A stretch of 64,000 nt of DNA from Chroococcidiopsis thermalis PCC 7203 (GCF_000317125.1 NC_019695.1:6250336-6314335); one strand, 5' to 3'. Numbered from the stretch's first letter, positions 37,057 through 47,443 are shown. A program made the numbers and translations. The notes: a model not told the origin generated them from the sequence alone.

Positions 37057-37641
37057 TTGACTCTCTTCCATCAGATTTTAGAACCTTCTACCCTAACCCG
37101 TCCATCTACTGAAGTTGCACCAGCATTACTTGGCTGCACTTTAGTTAGGCAATTGCCGTCTGGACAAATTCTCAGGGGAGCGATCGTCGAAACAGAAGCT
37201 TATGCCCCTGGAGATCCAGCTTTTCATGCCTATCGGCGTGTCACCCCGCGCAATCAAGTTGTATTTGGCATGGCAGGGAGAGCATACGTGTATCAAATCT
37301 ATGGCATGTACCACTGCCTAAATGTCGTCACGGACTGCGAAGGAATTCCTAGTGCCGTACTCATTCGCGCTTTACAACTGGAGTGCTTGCCTAGTGGCTG
37401 GGAAATTGGTAGTAAAGGAAACTTGCACCGTCTAGCGGCTGGACCAGGTAAACTATGTCGTGTTTTGCAGATCGATCGCGGCTTAAACGGAACTATATTA
37501 CAACCAGGACAACCGCTATGGCTCGAACAACGTCAGCAAGAATTTGCGATCGTCCAGACAACGCGGATCGGACTATCTCAAGGTGTAGATCTCCCTTGGC
37601 GGTGGTACGTGCAGGGTTGTCCGGCTGTTTCTAAAGTTTAA
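37057..37641 (+). CDS. DNA-3-methyladenine glycosylase (AAG/MPG type)
   Basis: 194 aa from a TTG start at 37057 (MTLFHQILEPSTL). Single AAG domain: EVAPALLGCTLVRQ, the catalytic glutamate in IVETEAYAPGDPAFHAY (about 45-61), MAGRAYVYQIYGMYHCLNVV with the DNA-intercalating tyrosine region, and AAGPGKLCRVL. It excises alkylated and deaminated purines in base-excision repair. No partner gene adjacent. Confidence 0.93.
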   Translation: MTLFHQILEPSTLTRPSTEVAPALLGCTLVRQLPSGQILRGAIVETEAYAPGDPAFHAYRRVTPRNQVVFGMAGRAYVYQIYGMYHCLNVVTDCEGIPSAVLIRALQLECLPSGWEIGSKGNLHRLAAGPGKLCRVLQIDRGLNGTILQPGQPLWLEQRQQEFAIVQTTRIGLSQGVDLPWRWYVQGCPAVSKV

Positions 37642-37758
37642 CTATGACATGTAGCATTTGTAACAATTAGCGCGATCGCATTTGAGCAAAAACCCAAAAA
37701 GCTTGTATAATCCTCATCTAAACATCAAATCTCTACATAAAAGGAGATTGACAAATTT

Positions 37759-38193
37759 ATGGCACGTAGTAACGGCGGCGGTTTTTGGGCAGATTTTCGC
37801 AAGTTTATCATGCGCGGCAACGTCATTGACTTGGCAGTTGCAGTTGTTATCGGTGGCGCATTTGGCAAGATCGTTACCTCTTTCGTAGAAGATATTATTA
37901 CGCCCGTAATTCTCAATCCGGCATTGCAGGCTGCTAACGTTCAAGATTTACAAAATTTATCGGTCAACGGCATCAAATACGGTGTGTTTCTAGCAGCTGT
38001 TCTCAACTTTTTAGTCATTGCTCTTTGCCTTTTCTTAATCATCCGTGCCTTTGAAAAAGCCCAGCGCCGATTTTTCCGCAGTCCAGAAGCTGCTGAAGCT
38101 GCACCACCCGATCCCACTGTTATTGCCCAAGAGAGATTGACAGGAGCATTAGATCGCCTGACGACCACAATTGAGACTCGGAACCTGGGTTAA
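37759..38193 (+). CDS. mscL: Large-conductance mechanosensitive channel
   Basis: 144 aa. N-terminal FWADFRKFIMRGNVIDLAVAVVIGGAFGKIVTS (about 9-42) is the diagnostic first helix and pore; the second helix is VFLAAVLNFLVIALCLFLIIRAF (about 76-98). The pentameric channel opens on hypo-osmotic shock. The C-terminus carries a charged tail of ordinary length. Preceded by AAGGAGATTGAC, a good ribosome binding site. Confidence 0.97.
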   Translation: MARSNGGGFWADFRKFIMRGNVIDLAVAVVIGGAFGKIVTSFVEDIITPVILNPALQAANVQDLQNLSVNGIKYGVFLAAVLNFLVIALCLFLIIRAFEKAQRRFFRSPEAAEAAPPDPTVIAQERLTGALDRLTTTIETRNLG

Positions 38194-38215
38194 TCCCGAG
38201 TTGAGCAAGATAAAC

Positions 38216-38239
38216 ATAGGTGCGATCGCACCCCTATCT
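38216..38239 (+). terminator. Possible terminator of mscL (HIP1 hairpin)
   Basis: ATAGGTGCGATCGCACCCCTAT is an extended HIP1 palindrome, 23 bp after the mscL stop, giving a 7-9-bp stem. There is only a short T-run after it, so termination is uncertain. Confidence 0.4.
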
Positions 38240-38274
38240 CATAAGATCCAAAGCTTGTAAAATTGCAGTATTGC

Positions 38275-38358
38275 TTGGCTTTTAGCCAACCAGAAATGCC
38301 TGTTGGCTTTTAGTCCACACAAAACGTCAGTTGGCTTTTAGCCGACCAGAAATGTTTA
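38275..38358 (+). repeat. 28-bp tandem repeat, three copies
   Basis: Copies start at 38275, 38303 and 38331, each beginning TTGGCTTTTAG. Copies 1 and 3 share TTGGCTTTTAGCC and ACCAGAAATG; the middle copy is more diverged. The array lies 30 bp upstream of the methyltransferase start. The period is exactly 28 bp (4 x 7). There are no spacers, so it is not a CRISPR. Confidence 0.9.
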
Positions 38359-38388
38359 TAGAACAACCAATTGTTTTAACTCTTACTC

Positions 38389-39312
38389 ATGACCGTTGCT
38401 GCAAATACTGCTACGGGACTAGGTTCCCGCTTGGTAAACACCGTGCTGGCAATTCAGCCTCTAGCTAACTTAGCTAAGCATCAAGCACGGCAAATGATGG
38501 TGAAACGAGCAGAGAAAATCGGCGTACCCTGGACCAAAACAGTCCGAGAATTACGCTCTCAAGAATGGGAAAGCCACTGGCAACAGGTATACAATCCTCA
38601 ATTGCAATATCCCGAGTATTATTGCTGCTCTTTCCACGCTTACGAACAAGGCAATCTCAGTTGGGATGCAGCTTTTGAGGTAGAAGTCGCTGCGCGTGCC
38701 GTTCACGCAGGAATTTGGTCTAATGCAGGCGCGGCTGGCGATGCTCAACTTCGTCAGAGCTATCATGAAATCGTCAAAAGCCAACTTCCTCACAACCCAC
38801 AAGCAATTCTTGATGTAGGCTGTAGCGTGGGTATGAGTACATTTGCTCTAAAAGCACTCTATCCCCAAGCAAAAATTACTGGTTTAGACTTATCACCCTA
38901 TTTTCTTGCCGTTGCCCATCAGCGATCGCAGCAGCAAAACCAGAGCGAAATCGAATGGGTACACGCTGCCGCAGAAGCAACAGGACTACCAGAGGCAAAT
39001 TACGATCTCGTTTCGATTTTTCTTGTCTGTCACGAATTGCCTCAGTCAGCCACGCGGCAGATATTGCAGGAGATGCAGCGGTTGTTGCGTCCGGGCGGAT
39101 ATTTGGCAATTATGGACATGAATCCCCAGTCAGAAATCTATGCCCAGATGCCACCCTACATCTTGACGCTACTCAAAAGTACCGAGCCATATCTAGACGA
39201 ATATTTCACGTTGGATATTGCTCAAGCAATCGTAGCAGCAGGTTTCCATCCACCTACTATCACCTGTAACAGCCCCCGCCACCGGACGATTGTGTCTCAG
39301 GTGAAGGATTAG
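38389..39312 (+). CDS. Class I SAM-dependent methyltransferase
   Basis: 307 aa. Motif I is ILDVGCSVGMSTFALKALYP (about residues 141-160), followed by KITGLDLSPYFLAVA (motif II) and ESHSIFL-like VSIFLVCHELP. The first 130 residues form an uncommon N-terminal extension rich in Trp and Gln with no known motif. Substrate unknown. It is followed by the PrsW-like gene with a 6-bp gap, so the two may be cotranscribed. Confidence 0.85.
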   Translation: MTVAANTATGLGSRLVNTVLAIQPLANLAKHQARQMMVKRAEKIGVPWTKTVRELRSQEWESHWQQVYNPQLQYPEYYCCSFHAYEQGNLSWDAAFEVEVAARAVHAGIWSNAGAAGDAQLRQSYHEIVKSQLPHNPQAILDVGCSVGMSTFALKALYPQAKITGLDLSPYFLAVAHQRSQQQNQSEIEWVHAAAEATGLPEANYDLVSIFLVCHELPQSATRQILQEMQRLLRPGGYLAIMDMNPQSEIYAQMPPYILTLLKSTEPYLDEYFTLDIAQAIVAAGFHPPTITCNSPRHRTIVSQVKD

Positions 39313-39318
39313 TAGTGC

Positions 39319-40383
<1,065 letters not shown>

Positions 40384-40513
40384 TATTCTTTAGAAAAATC
40401 ATTTATAAAACTTCGCAATCATTTAACATAATTAACAAGACGTATAATTTTTGTTTCAGCAAAGTATTATGATGCAGGGCGGAGAGACAGAAACCCAGGT
40501 AAAGAGAGCAGCT

Positions 40514-40813
40514 ATGGCTAACATCAAATTTGTGCAAGAAAATCGGGAGGCGATCGCCGCTGATGGGGCAAACCTCCGCATCAAAGCTCTAGAAAATGGT
40601 ATCGATCTTTATACAACTTGGGGCAAAATGATGAACTGCGGCGGCTATGGTCAATGCGGTACTTGTATCGTAGAGATTGTTGAAGGTGTAGAAAATCTCT
40701 CACCCCGCACTCCAGTTGAAAACAAAAAGCTGAAGAAAAAGCCAGCTAACTATCGTCTTGCTTGTCAAACTTTAGTCAACGGACCAGTTAGCGTTGTTAC
40801 TAAACCAAAATGA
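40514..40813 (+). CDS. [2Fe-2S] ferredoxin
   Basis: 99 aa from ATG 40514; upstream in-frame methionines add an unlikely tail. Cluster ligands: [17 protein letters not shown] (C-x5-C-x2-C, about 40-52) and a fourth cysteine in YRLACQTLV (about 83), as in adrenodoxin/isc-type ferredoxins. It donates electrons in the stroma-like cytoplasm. It lies just before psbM, separated by 216 bp of mainly repeat DNA. Confidence 0.9.
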   Translation: MANIKFVQENREAIAADGANLRIKALENGIDLYTTWGKMMNCGGYGQCGTCIVEIVEGVENLSPRTPVENKKLKKKPANYRLACQTLVNGPVSVVTKPK

Positions 40814-40821
40814 GGGAGCGA

Positions 40822-40945
40822 TCGAGCAGAGGAGTAGCAGAGCGCAAGGTCGCTGAGGGGCTTCAGGAGCAACTACCAACTACCAACTACCAATTCCCCA
40901 CGCCTTACACCCTACACCCTTTCTTTACTGATAACTGACAACTGG
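40822..40945. repeat. Low-complexity intergenic tract
   Basis: AACTACCAACTACCAACTACC and CTTACACCCTACACCC-type tandem units between the ferredoxin and psbM genes. Confidence 0.75.
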
Positions 40946-41029
40946 TCGCTGACTCGCCCCTCCCTCTGTGTCACGCATTGATGATATCCTGAAAGAGTCA
41001 AACCCCCGTATAAAAGAGGCTTTCTGGCG

Positions 41030-41143
41030 ATGCAAGTAAACGATTTAGGCTTTGTGGCAAGCATCTTATTTGTGCTAGTTCCATCTGTATTTTTAATCAT
41101 TCTTTACATCCAAACCGCTAGCCGCGAAGGAAAAAAAGATTAA
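41030..41143 (+). CDS. psbM: Photosystem II reaction-center protein M
   Basis: 37 aa, below the usual ORF size cut. [20 protein letters not shown] begins a single membrane helix, followed by [17 protein letters not shown]. This is the full, diagnostic PsbM sequence. PsbM sits at the dimer interface of photosystem II in the thylakoid membrane. ATG 41030 is preceded by AAAGAGG. A strong terminator follows at 41180-41211. Confidence 0.96.
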
Positions 41144-41179
41144 TTATCACTGTTTTGTCAATTGCTTTGAATCAAAAAC

Positions 41180-41211
41180 AAAACCTCTGTAGTTCTTTCT
41201 ACAGAGGTTTT
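41180..41211 (+). terminator. psbM terminator
   Basis: AAAACCTCTGTAG and CTACAGAGGTTTT form a 13-bp perfect stem with a 6-nt loop ending in a run of T, 37 bp after the psbM stop. Confidence 0.95.
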
Positions 41212-41282
41212 TAGTTATTAGTTCACGGGGTGTAGGATTGAATTGTGACTTGTCTTGCTTTGCGACTTTCTCTTCCTGCTCT

Positions 41283-42134
41283 TCAACCAACCGTCCGCGC
41301 TAACAGCACGGGACATGTAGCATTGACACGAACGTAATCTGATAGCGATGAGCCGATTAAGCGATCGATGTCAACAAAACTTTTAGCCACGGAAGGACGG
41401 CGATCGGGTGAACCCAGCATTAGTAAGTCTACAGACATATCCTCAGATAAGCGGCAAATTTCTTCGCCTGGCTTGCCCATACTAGTGACACAGCGGGTTT
41501 GCACTCCTTGCTTTTTCGCTTCAGCGATCGCCCCAGCCAAAACTGGATCTTTTTCTGCTGCTGCTAGGGCAACTTCTCCTTGTTTACCGCTCAAATTCTT
41601 ATTGACGTATGCTAAGACTAGCTGACCGCCTTTAATATCTCTCAGCAAAAAGAGTGCTAACTGCAAGCATTGTTTTGCCGCATCGGAACCGTCATAAGCT
41701 ACCATGATGCGGTTGATTTTCTTCACGTAAATGTCATCCTTCACCAGCAACATAGGACGCGAGGATAACTGAAATACGTATTGACTGACAGAGTTAGATA
41801 AAATTGCTTGCAACCGCTTGAGTCCTCGCGAACCCATAATAATTAAGTCAGCATCAACCTCATCTGCTACTTGACATACTACGTCTTTGGGTTCTCCCTG
41901 TCGCAGCATAGTAACAGTTCGGCTGGGATCTAACCCTAAGTACTCCACAGCATTTGCGATAATTTTGTCACCTTCCTCTAGCTTGGTTGTCATTCCAGCA
42001 GAAGTTGCTTGGGAAGGAACTACATGTAAAACAGTAACTTTTGCCTGTCCGATCGATGGAATCTCTTTCAAATTCTTGAGCATTTCTTCTGCGTGTCCCA
42101 GTCCTGAGACAGCAAGCAAAATTTTTTCAATCAT
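41283..42134 (-). CDS. Tandem universal stress protein (two Usp domains)
   Basis: 283 aa in two Usp domains (about 1-135 and 145-280). Each has an ATP-site-like loop: ADLIIMGSRGLKRLQ (about 96-110) with SNSVSQYVFQ, and DLLMLGSPDRRPSV (about 235-248) with GSSLSDYVRV. Tandem Usp proteins act in stress or stationary-phase control. The second-domain nucleotide loop (GSPDRR) is atypical, so only the first half may bind ATP. It is convergent with psbM. Confidence 0.9.
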   Translation of the reverse strand: MIEKILLAVSGLGHAEEMLKNLKEIPSIGQAKVTVLHVVPSQATSAGMTTKLEEGDKIIANAVEYLGLDPSRTVTMLRQGEPKDVVCQVADEVDADLIIMGSRGLKRLQAILSNSVSQYVFQLSSRPMLLVKDDIYVKKINRIMVAYDGSDAAKQCLQLALFLLRDIKGGQLVLAYVNKNLSGKQGEVALAAAEKDPVLAGAIAEAKKQGVQTRCVTSMGKPGEEICRLSEDMSVDLLMLGSPDRRPSVAKSFVDIDRLIGSSLSDYVRVNATCPVLLARTVG

Positions 42135-42836
42135 TGATTTAACCCGATAGTGAATGCGTCTAGTTTTTATGCTTGGTTAGTGGATGAGTGGGTTAGAATT
42201 TGCTTTTTTTCAGTTAGCTCAAGCAGCTTAGCAAGCCATCATCTCTCATTATTATTCTTAAGCATAACGGTCATGCTACTGCAATAAGTTTGACAATTTG
42301 TTATCTTCTTTCAAGATAGATAAATTATTATTTAAGTTGACTTATATATTACATAGAAAAAAGTATTTTAAAATTTGTTAAGATCGAGGGTGAGAAAATC
42401 TCAAAATCCGATCGCTTCAACTGTTATTTCTTCCCGAGCAGCACAAAGTTGAAGCGAGCTTCAACTTTGTGCTGAGACTGACAATAATGGCAATACTTTC
42501 AGTAGTTCGCACAACAATCGTCGCGCTGGCTAGGCGTAGTTCAAAGCAATTGGAAAGTAAACTTTTGAGTGACAGTTTGAATAGTGTCACTCAGCCAGAG
42601 TGTAGAGCTGTGTAGCAAATTTTGCTGAAGCTTGAATTGAGATTGGAGTGAGATAATATTTTTTGGATTTTATTAATCTTTTTTTAGATTGAGTATTGCA
42701 CTATTCGAGAACGGAGTTAAACTAAATATGAAGTATCTTATCTACAGATACTAGTAAACTAGCTGTACCGCGATCGCAAGACGAAGGTAACAGTTGAGTA
42801 TATAGATTGATTAAAGGTGTGAGGGAAAAAAGGAAT
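42135..42836 (+). other. Structured leader / candidate regulatory RNA region upstream of the porin
   Basis: 702 bp without a plausible gene. It contains a perfect 16-bp inverted repeat (42440-42473) and a second stem GAGTGACA/TGTCACTC (42567-42592). Between and after them the sequence is AT-rich and has no T-run, so these are not simple terminators. It could be a long structured 5' leader of the porin or an independent small RNA. Inference. Confidence 0.4.
42440..42473. repeat. Perfect 16-bp inverted repeat (very strong hairpin)
   Basis: AGCACAAAGTTGAAGC, a two-base spacer, then its exact reverse complement GCTTCAACTTTGTGCT. No T-run follows on either strand. It lies about 365 bp upstream of the porin start. 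Confidence 0.95.
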
Positions 42837-44648
42837 ATGTCTAGGTTATTGTGGAAAACCGTTATTCTCAGCCCAGCGTGGCTGACTGCCGCACTCGCAG
42901 TTTCAACATCGGCAATCGCTGCTACACCAAGCAGCGCTCCAGCAGTTTCAGAACTTAATGCTGCTATTGAAGCCAAAGAGACAAGTATTGTCAATAGTGG
43001 CGTTACAAAACCACAGGGAACGCTAATTGCACAACAAGTGCCTGCTGCCCCTGAAACTGACAATACAATTTCCGAAATCAACCGTTATGGTAATGAAGGT
43101 CGAGGCGATCGCAACAACATCGCGCAGGTAACCTCAGTCTCTCAGCTATCAGACGTACAGCCTACAGACTGGGCATTCCAAGCCTTGCAATCCTTGGTAG
43201 AACGCTATGGCGTAATTGCAGGTTATCCCGATGGCACGTTTCGAGGTAACCGTGCCATGACTCGTTATGAGTTTGCCGCAGGTTTGAACGCTGCTCTCGA
43301 TCGCGTTAATGAATTGATTGCAGCTGGCACAGCCGATCAAGTTCGCAAGGAAGACTTAGCTACCCTGCAAAGATTGCAAGAAGAATTCTCTGCGGAACTA
43401 GCAACTCTACGCGGACGGGTAGACAGCCTAGAAGCTAACGTTGCAGAACTCGAAGCGAATCAGTTCTCGACTACCACTAAACTCGTGGGTGAAGTGGTCG
43501 CTGCTGTCAGTGATGCTTTTGGCGGAGACACCGACGCTAATACAGTGTTCCAAGATCGGGTGCGATTGGATTTCCAAACCAGTTTCACCGGTAGCGATAT
43601 CCTCCACACTCGTTTATCAGCTGGTAATGCGACTCGCTTAGATGTGGGTGAAGATACTTACCAAAACACTCTCACTTTCAACCCAGCCGACAATGGTAAT
43701 GATGTTGTGGTAGACTGGGCAGCCTACGACTTTAAACTCCCAATTGGCGAAAACTCCAGAGCTTATCTAGCCGCAGCGGGAGGCGTTCACGCCGACTACG
43801 CTCCTACCAACAACCCCTTCTTTGAAGACTTTGATGGTGGTCGTGGGGCAATATCTACCTTCGCTTCCGAAAACCCGATCTATCGGATTGGGGGTGGTGC
43901 AGGTTTGGGGATCAACATCGCTCCTTTTGGCGAAGCCAGTGGTTTTAAACCTAGTATCACAGCTGGCTATTTTGCTAGAAATGCTCAAGATCCAGGTCAA
44001 GGGGCTGGCTTGTTTAACGGTGATTATGCAGCATTAGGACAGCTGAACTTCAACTTCGGCGATCGCATTGCCCTTGCAGCAACTTATGTTAACGCATACA
44101 ACACCGGAGCTTCTCTCGGCAACCTCAATCCAGATGACGATGAAAACTCCGATATCTTTAATTACGCCGGTAGTACTGGTGTTGTTGGGACGCTAGAGGC
44201 AAACAATCCATCTAGGCTTTTGGGTGCGGCTGTAGGTGCTGATACTGTCCCAATCTCTTCTAATTCCTACGGTCTTTCTGGTTCTTTCAGATTAAGCGAC
44301 ACCATCTCGATCAGCGGCTTCGGATCTTACACCAATGCTACTCTTATTGGTCGTGGTAATGGTGATATCTGGTCATTTGGTGGCGGTGTAGCTTTCTCTG
44401 ACCTGGGTAAAGAAGGTAACTTGTTAGGTATTTTTGCTGGCGTGCAACCAACATTAACATCTCTAGATGCTCCTGGTGTCAGAGATTTCAGTAATGAATA
44501 TGGACTCCACGTTGAAGGCTTCTACCGCTACCAACTTACCGATAATATTTCCGTCACTCCTGGTGTGATTTGGCTCAACCGAGTTGGTCAAACTGGCAGC
44601 GATGAAGATGCAATCATCGGTACGCTTCGCACAACATTCAACTTCTAG
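42837..44648 (+). CDS. Iron-uptake porin (SLH + OprB-type beta-barrel)
   Basis: 603 aa from ATG 42837, preceded by AAAAAGGA. A signal peptide (cleavage near AIAA, about 27) is followed by a linker, an SLH domain (VQPTDWAFQALQSLVERYGVIAGYPDG, about 110-136; YEFAAGLNAAL), a coiled coil (RVDSLEANVAELEAN, about 188-202) and an OprB-like barrel to the C-terminal RTTFNF. This is the cyanobacterial Slr1841/SomA-type major outer-membrane porin. The SLH domain binds pyruvylated peptidoglycan polysaccharide. The iron link is from homologues. Confidence 0.93.
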   Translation: MSRLLWKTVILSPAWLTAALAVSTSAIAATPSSAPAVSELNAAIEAKETSIVNSGVTKPQGTLIAQQVPAAPETDNTISEINRYGNEGRGDRNNIAQVTSVSQLSDVQPTDWAFQALQSLVERYGVIAGYPDGTFRGNRAMTRYEFAAGLNAALDRVNELIAAGTADQVRKEDLATLQRLQEEFSAELATLRGRVDSLEANVAELEANQFSTTTKLVGEVVAAVSDAFGGDTDANTVFQDRVRLDFQTSFTGSDILHTRLSAGNATRLDVGEDTYQNTLTFNPADNGNDVVVDWAAYDFKLPIGENSRAYLAAAGGVHADYAPTNNPFFEDFDGGRGAISTFASENPIYRIGGGAGLGINIAPFGEASGFKPSITAGYFARNAQDPGQGAGLFNGDYAALGQLNFNFGDRIALAATYVNAYNTGASLGNLNPDDDENSDIFNYAGSTGVVGTLEANNPSRLLGAAVGADTVPISSNSYGLSGSFRLSDTISISGFGSYTNATLIGRGNGDIWSFGGGVAFSDLGKEGNLLGIFAGVQPTLTSLDAPGVRDFSNEYGLHVEGFYRYQLTDNISVTPGVIWLNRVGQTGSDEDAIIGTLRTTFNF

Positions 44649-44714
44649 GTTTTGGTGACCGACTAATTTGAGCGACTCTTAGTTCTGGAATTAGCCGTTT
44701 TCTCAATTATCATA

Positions 44715-44739
44715 CCCCGCGATCGCAGCGGGGTTTTTT
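44715..44739 (+). terminator. Porin terminator
   Basis: CCCCGC and GCGGGG pair around GATCGCA, followed by six T. Confidence 0.9.
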
Positions 44740-44838
44740 GTTGGTCATTCGTCATCTGTCTTTTGTCATTTGATGAACCCCTTGACAAATAACAAGTGAC
44801 AAATCACAAATCTATCAAACCCCAGTGGAGAACCGGGG

Positions 44839-44844
44839 TATAAT
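44839..44844 (+). promoter_or_regulatory. -10 element of the Rrf2 gene
   Basis: TATAAT, a perfect -10 hexamer, 53 bp before the GTG start. The corresponding -35 is not convincing. The immediate upstream CCCC..GGGG inverted repeat could be an autoregulatory site. Confidence 0.45.
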
Positions 44845-44897
44845 AGAGAAGTTAAGACTAAAAATTAAAATATCCTTCAACTTCTTGGAACTAGCTT

Positions 44898-45335
44898 GTG
44901 GAACTGTCGTGTAAATCAGAATATGCTCTGCTTGCCCTCTCAGAGCTAGCAGCTCGCTACCAAAGCGGTGAACCCTTGCAAATTCGGCAAATAGCAGCTC
45001 AACAAAACATTCCAGACCGCTACTTAGAGCAACTACTAGCAACCTTAAGACGCGGTGGTATAGTCAAAAGCCAACGGGGAGCCAAGGGAGGCTATATCCT
45101 AGCGCGAGAACCTTGGAAAATTACTTTACTAGAGGTTTTGGTCTGCCTAGAAGGTATAGAAGCAAGAGCTACTGAAGAAGAAAGTAAGCCTAGAACGTTA
45201 GAAACTGCTGTCGTGCATGAGATTTGGCATGAAGCTCGACAAGCGGCAAATATGGTCTTGCAGCAGCATACCTTACAAAATCTTTGCGAACAGATAGCTG
45301 CCAGACGACAACTCGATATTATGTACTATATCTGA
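44898..45335 (+). CDS. Rrf2 family transcriptional regulator
   Basis: 145 aa from GTG 44898. Winged helix: CKSEYALLALSELAARYQSG (about 5-24), IRQIAAQQNIPDRYLEQLLATL (recognition region) and GGIVKSQRGAKGGYIL (wing). No three-cysteine cluster, so it is unlikely to be an Fe-S sensor such as IscR; it more closely resembles cysteine-metabolism regulators (CymR-like). cysK follows at 83 bp on the same strand, which supports that reading. Confidence 0.9.
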   Translation: MELSCKSEYALLALSELAARYQSGEPLQIRQIAAQQNIPDRYLEQLLATLRRGGIVKSQRGAKGGYILAREPWKITLLEVLVCLEGIEARATEEESKPRTLETAVVHEIWHEARQAANMVLQQHTLQNLCEQIAARRQLDIMYYI

Positions 45336-45418
45336 TTGCCAGTGAGTAATGAGTAGTGAGTAGTGGAATTACTATTGCTGCTCGCGAATGATAAATGACA
45401 CCTGACGAAGGACAAACT

Positions 45419-46381
45419 ATGCGTATTGCCCAAAATATTACAGAACTCATCGGTCGTACTCCTCTAGTACAGTTGAATCGTATTCCGCAAGCTGAAGGCT
45501 GTGTTGCCCAAATTGTCGTAAAACTGGAAAGCATGAACCCTGCCGCTTCGGTTAAAGACCGAATTGGCATCAGCATGATTAATGCTGCCGAACAGGAGGG
45601 ATTGATTACCCCTGGCAAAACGATTTTAGTCGAACCAACTTCTGGTAACACGGGTATTGCTCTGGCAATGGCAGCAGCAGCAAAAGGATATCAGTTAATT
45701 TTGACGATGCCGGAAACTATGAGTGCCGAACGTCGAGCTATGCTGCGGGCTTACGGAGCAGAGTTAGAACTGACAGCAGGCATCGAAGGGATGAGTGGTG
45801 CAATTCGGCGGGCACAAGAAATTGTGGAATCAACGTCGAATGCTTACATGTTGCAACAATTCCGCAACCCTGCTAACCCCAAAATTCACAAAGAGACAAC
45901 GGCTGAAGAAATTTGGCAAGATACAGATGGTCAGGTGGATATTTTAGTTGCTGGTGTTGGCACTGGTGGAACAATTACTGGAGTAGCGGAAGTTATTAAA
46001 GCCAGAAAACCCAGGTTTAAAGCGATCGCAGTCGAACCAGCTAACAGTCCCGTACTATCGGGAGGTCGTCCAGGACCCCACAAAATTCAAGGAATTGGAG
46101 CTGGGTTTGTACCGCAAGTCCTGAAAGTAGACTTGATTGATGAAGTCATTACCGTAACTGATGAGGAGTCGATCGCCTACGGTAGGCGTTTGGCAAAGGA
46201 AGAAGGGTTGCTATCGGGGATTTCTTCTGGATCGGCTCTGGCTGCGGCAGTTCGGGTAGCTCAGCGTCCAGAAAATAAAGACAAGCTAATTGTGATGATT
46301 CAGCCTAGCTTTGGCGAACGCTACTTGAGTACGCCATTGTTTCAAGATCTTGAGCCGAGACTACCCGCCACGGTTAGTTAA
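45419..46381 (+). CDS. cysK: Cysteine synthase A
   Basis: 320 aa from ATG 45419, with AAGGA 7 nt upstream. PLP lysine in [11 protein letters not shown] (about 38-48), then [17 protein letters not shown] (about 71-87) and [14 protein letters not shown] (PLP phosphate site, about 180). It makes L-cysteine from O-acetylserine and sulphide. A preceding Rrf2 regulator may control it. Confidence 0.96.
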   Translation: MRIAQNITELIGRTPLVQLNRIPQAEGCVAQIVVKLESMNPAASVKDRIGISMINAAEQEGLITPGKTILVEPTSGNTGIALAMAAAAKGYQLILTMPETMSAERRAMLRAYGAELELTAGIEGMSGAIRRAQEIVESTSNAYMLQQFRNPANPKIHKETTAEEIWQDTDGQVDILVAGVGTGGTITGVAEVIKARKPRFKAIAVEPANSPVLSGGRPGPHKIQGIGAGFVPQVLKVDLIDEVITVTDEESIAYGRRLAKEEGLLSGISSGSALAAAVRVAQRPENKDKLIVMIQPSFGERYLSTPLFQDLEPRLPATVS

Positions 46382-46396
46382 CGCTAAAGTGATTGA

Positions 46397-47110
46397 ATGG
46401 CTCACTCAAATCACTACGAAACCCTACGAATTCAACCTCATGCCAGCCAAGCGGAGATCAAATCTGCCTATCGCCACTTGGTGAAGCAATTTCATCCCGA
46501 TACGAATCCTAAGACAGGCGATCGCGATTGGATTATTCAGATTAACGCTGCTTATGAAGTGTTGAGCGACGTTCAAAGTCGTCGGCAGTACGATCGCCAA
46601 TTAGGAGCAGGTGCGCCAAAGCGATCGCCTTATTCAACTACCACACAACAGCGATCGTCCCAACGCCCAAATGCTCGATCTTCCTACCAAAATCGTCCTA
46701 GTGGTAGAGATGCTGACGAGCAAATAGAAATATGGATGCAACAAGTTTATCAACCTGTCAATCGATCGCTATGTCGAATCCTAAACTCTTTAGAACAACA
46801 AATCGAAGAATTATCTGCCGATCCATTTGATGACGAACTTTTGGACAAGTTTCAGGCTTACATCGTCGATTGTAAGGACTGGTTGAAACAAGCTCAAACG
46901 ACATTTCGTTCAATGCCAAATCCTCCCAGTATGGGCAAAGCAGCAGCGCATCTTTATTACTGTATTAATCAAGTAGCGGATGGATTAGATGAATTAGCTT
47001 ACTTTCCGCTTAACTATGATGAACGTTATTTGCACGTCGGGCAAGAAATGTTTCGGATTGCCCACGGATTGCACTGCGAGGCACAAAAATCGGTAGAGGC
47101 GATCGCTTAA
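46397..47110 (+). CDS. DnaJ-domain protein
   Basis: 237 aa. N-terminal J domain (residues 5-70) with YETLRIQPHASQAEIKSAYR and the catalytic HPD in VKQFHPDTNP (about 30-39). A Ser/Arg-rich linker follows (about 72-108). The C-terminal part (about 110-235) is alpha-helical and unlike DnaJ/CbpA. It stimulates Hsp70 ATPase; the client is unknown. It begins 15 bp after cysK, probably cotranscribed. Confidence 0.92.
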   Translation: MAHSNHYETLRIQPHASQAEIKSAYRHLVKQFHPDTNPKTGDRDWIIQINAAYEVLSDVQSRRQYDRQLGAGAPKRSPYSTTTQQRSSQRPNARSSYQNRPSGRDADEQIEIWMQQVYQPVNRSLCRILNSLEQQIEELSADPFDDELLDKFQAYIVDCKDWLKQAQTTFRSMPNPPSMGKAAAHLYYCINQVADGLDELAYFPLNYDERYLHVGQEMFRIAHGLHCEAQKSVEAIA

Positions 47111-47196
47111 GAAGTCCAGTCATATCATATTGAAGTTTTCTTCAAGTTGACACATACTAGATAGACTTAGAACTTGACGAAAAAGATTAAAAAAAT

Positions 47197-47238
47197 AAAG
47201 CCCCCTTCATCTATAGAAAAAGAGGGCTTTGTATTAAT
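47197..47238 (-). terminator. rRNA operon terminator (bidirectional)
   Basis: AAAGCCC.. and ..GGGCTTT form a stem (47197-47230). On the minus strand it is followed by TTTATTTTTTTAATC, a long T-rich run. It ends the rRNA transcript and also separates it from the convergent DnaJ gene. Confidence 0.9.
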
Positions 47239-47250
47239 ACAAAAAATCGA

Positions 47251-47368
47251 CCTGGCGCGGAGCTATTGTCCCGTGGGGCGACCCCCAGAGTATCGTCGCC
47301 GCAGTCGCGTTTCACACCTGAGTTCGGGATGGAATCAGAGTGGGTCCACAACGCCATGCGCACCAGGA
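47251..47368 (-). rRNA. rrf: 5S ribosomal RNA
   Basis: About 118 nt. Read on the minus strand it begins TCCTGGTGCGCATGGCG and ends GCTCCGCGCCAGG, which pair as the terminal helix I. The CCCACTCTGATTCCATCCCGAACTCA loop region is diagnostic. The 75-bp spacer to the 23S gene is AT-rich. Confidence 0.95.
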
Positions 47369-47443
47369 AAGCTGTCGGGTGGAGTTCACCCTGAAGACTG
47401 CATAGAAAGAGAAAATTGTCAAGTCCGCCAATGATTTGGTTGT

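Noticed and set aside
38275-38358. Three regular repeats resembling a CRISPR
   Set aside because: The 28-bp units are contiguous with no spacers between them, and no cas gene is present.
42440-42473. Terminator for the upstream Usp gene
   Set aside because: The Usp gene runs in the opposite direction (minus) with its 5' end here, and there is no T-run after the stem.
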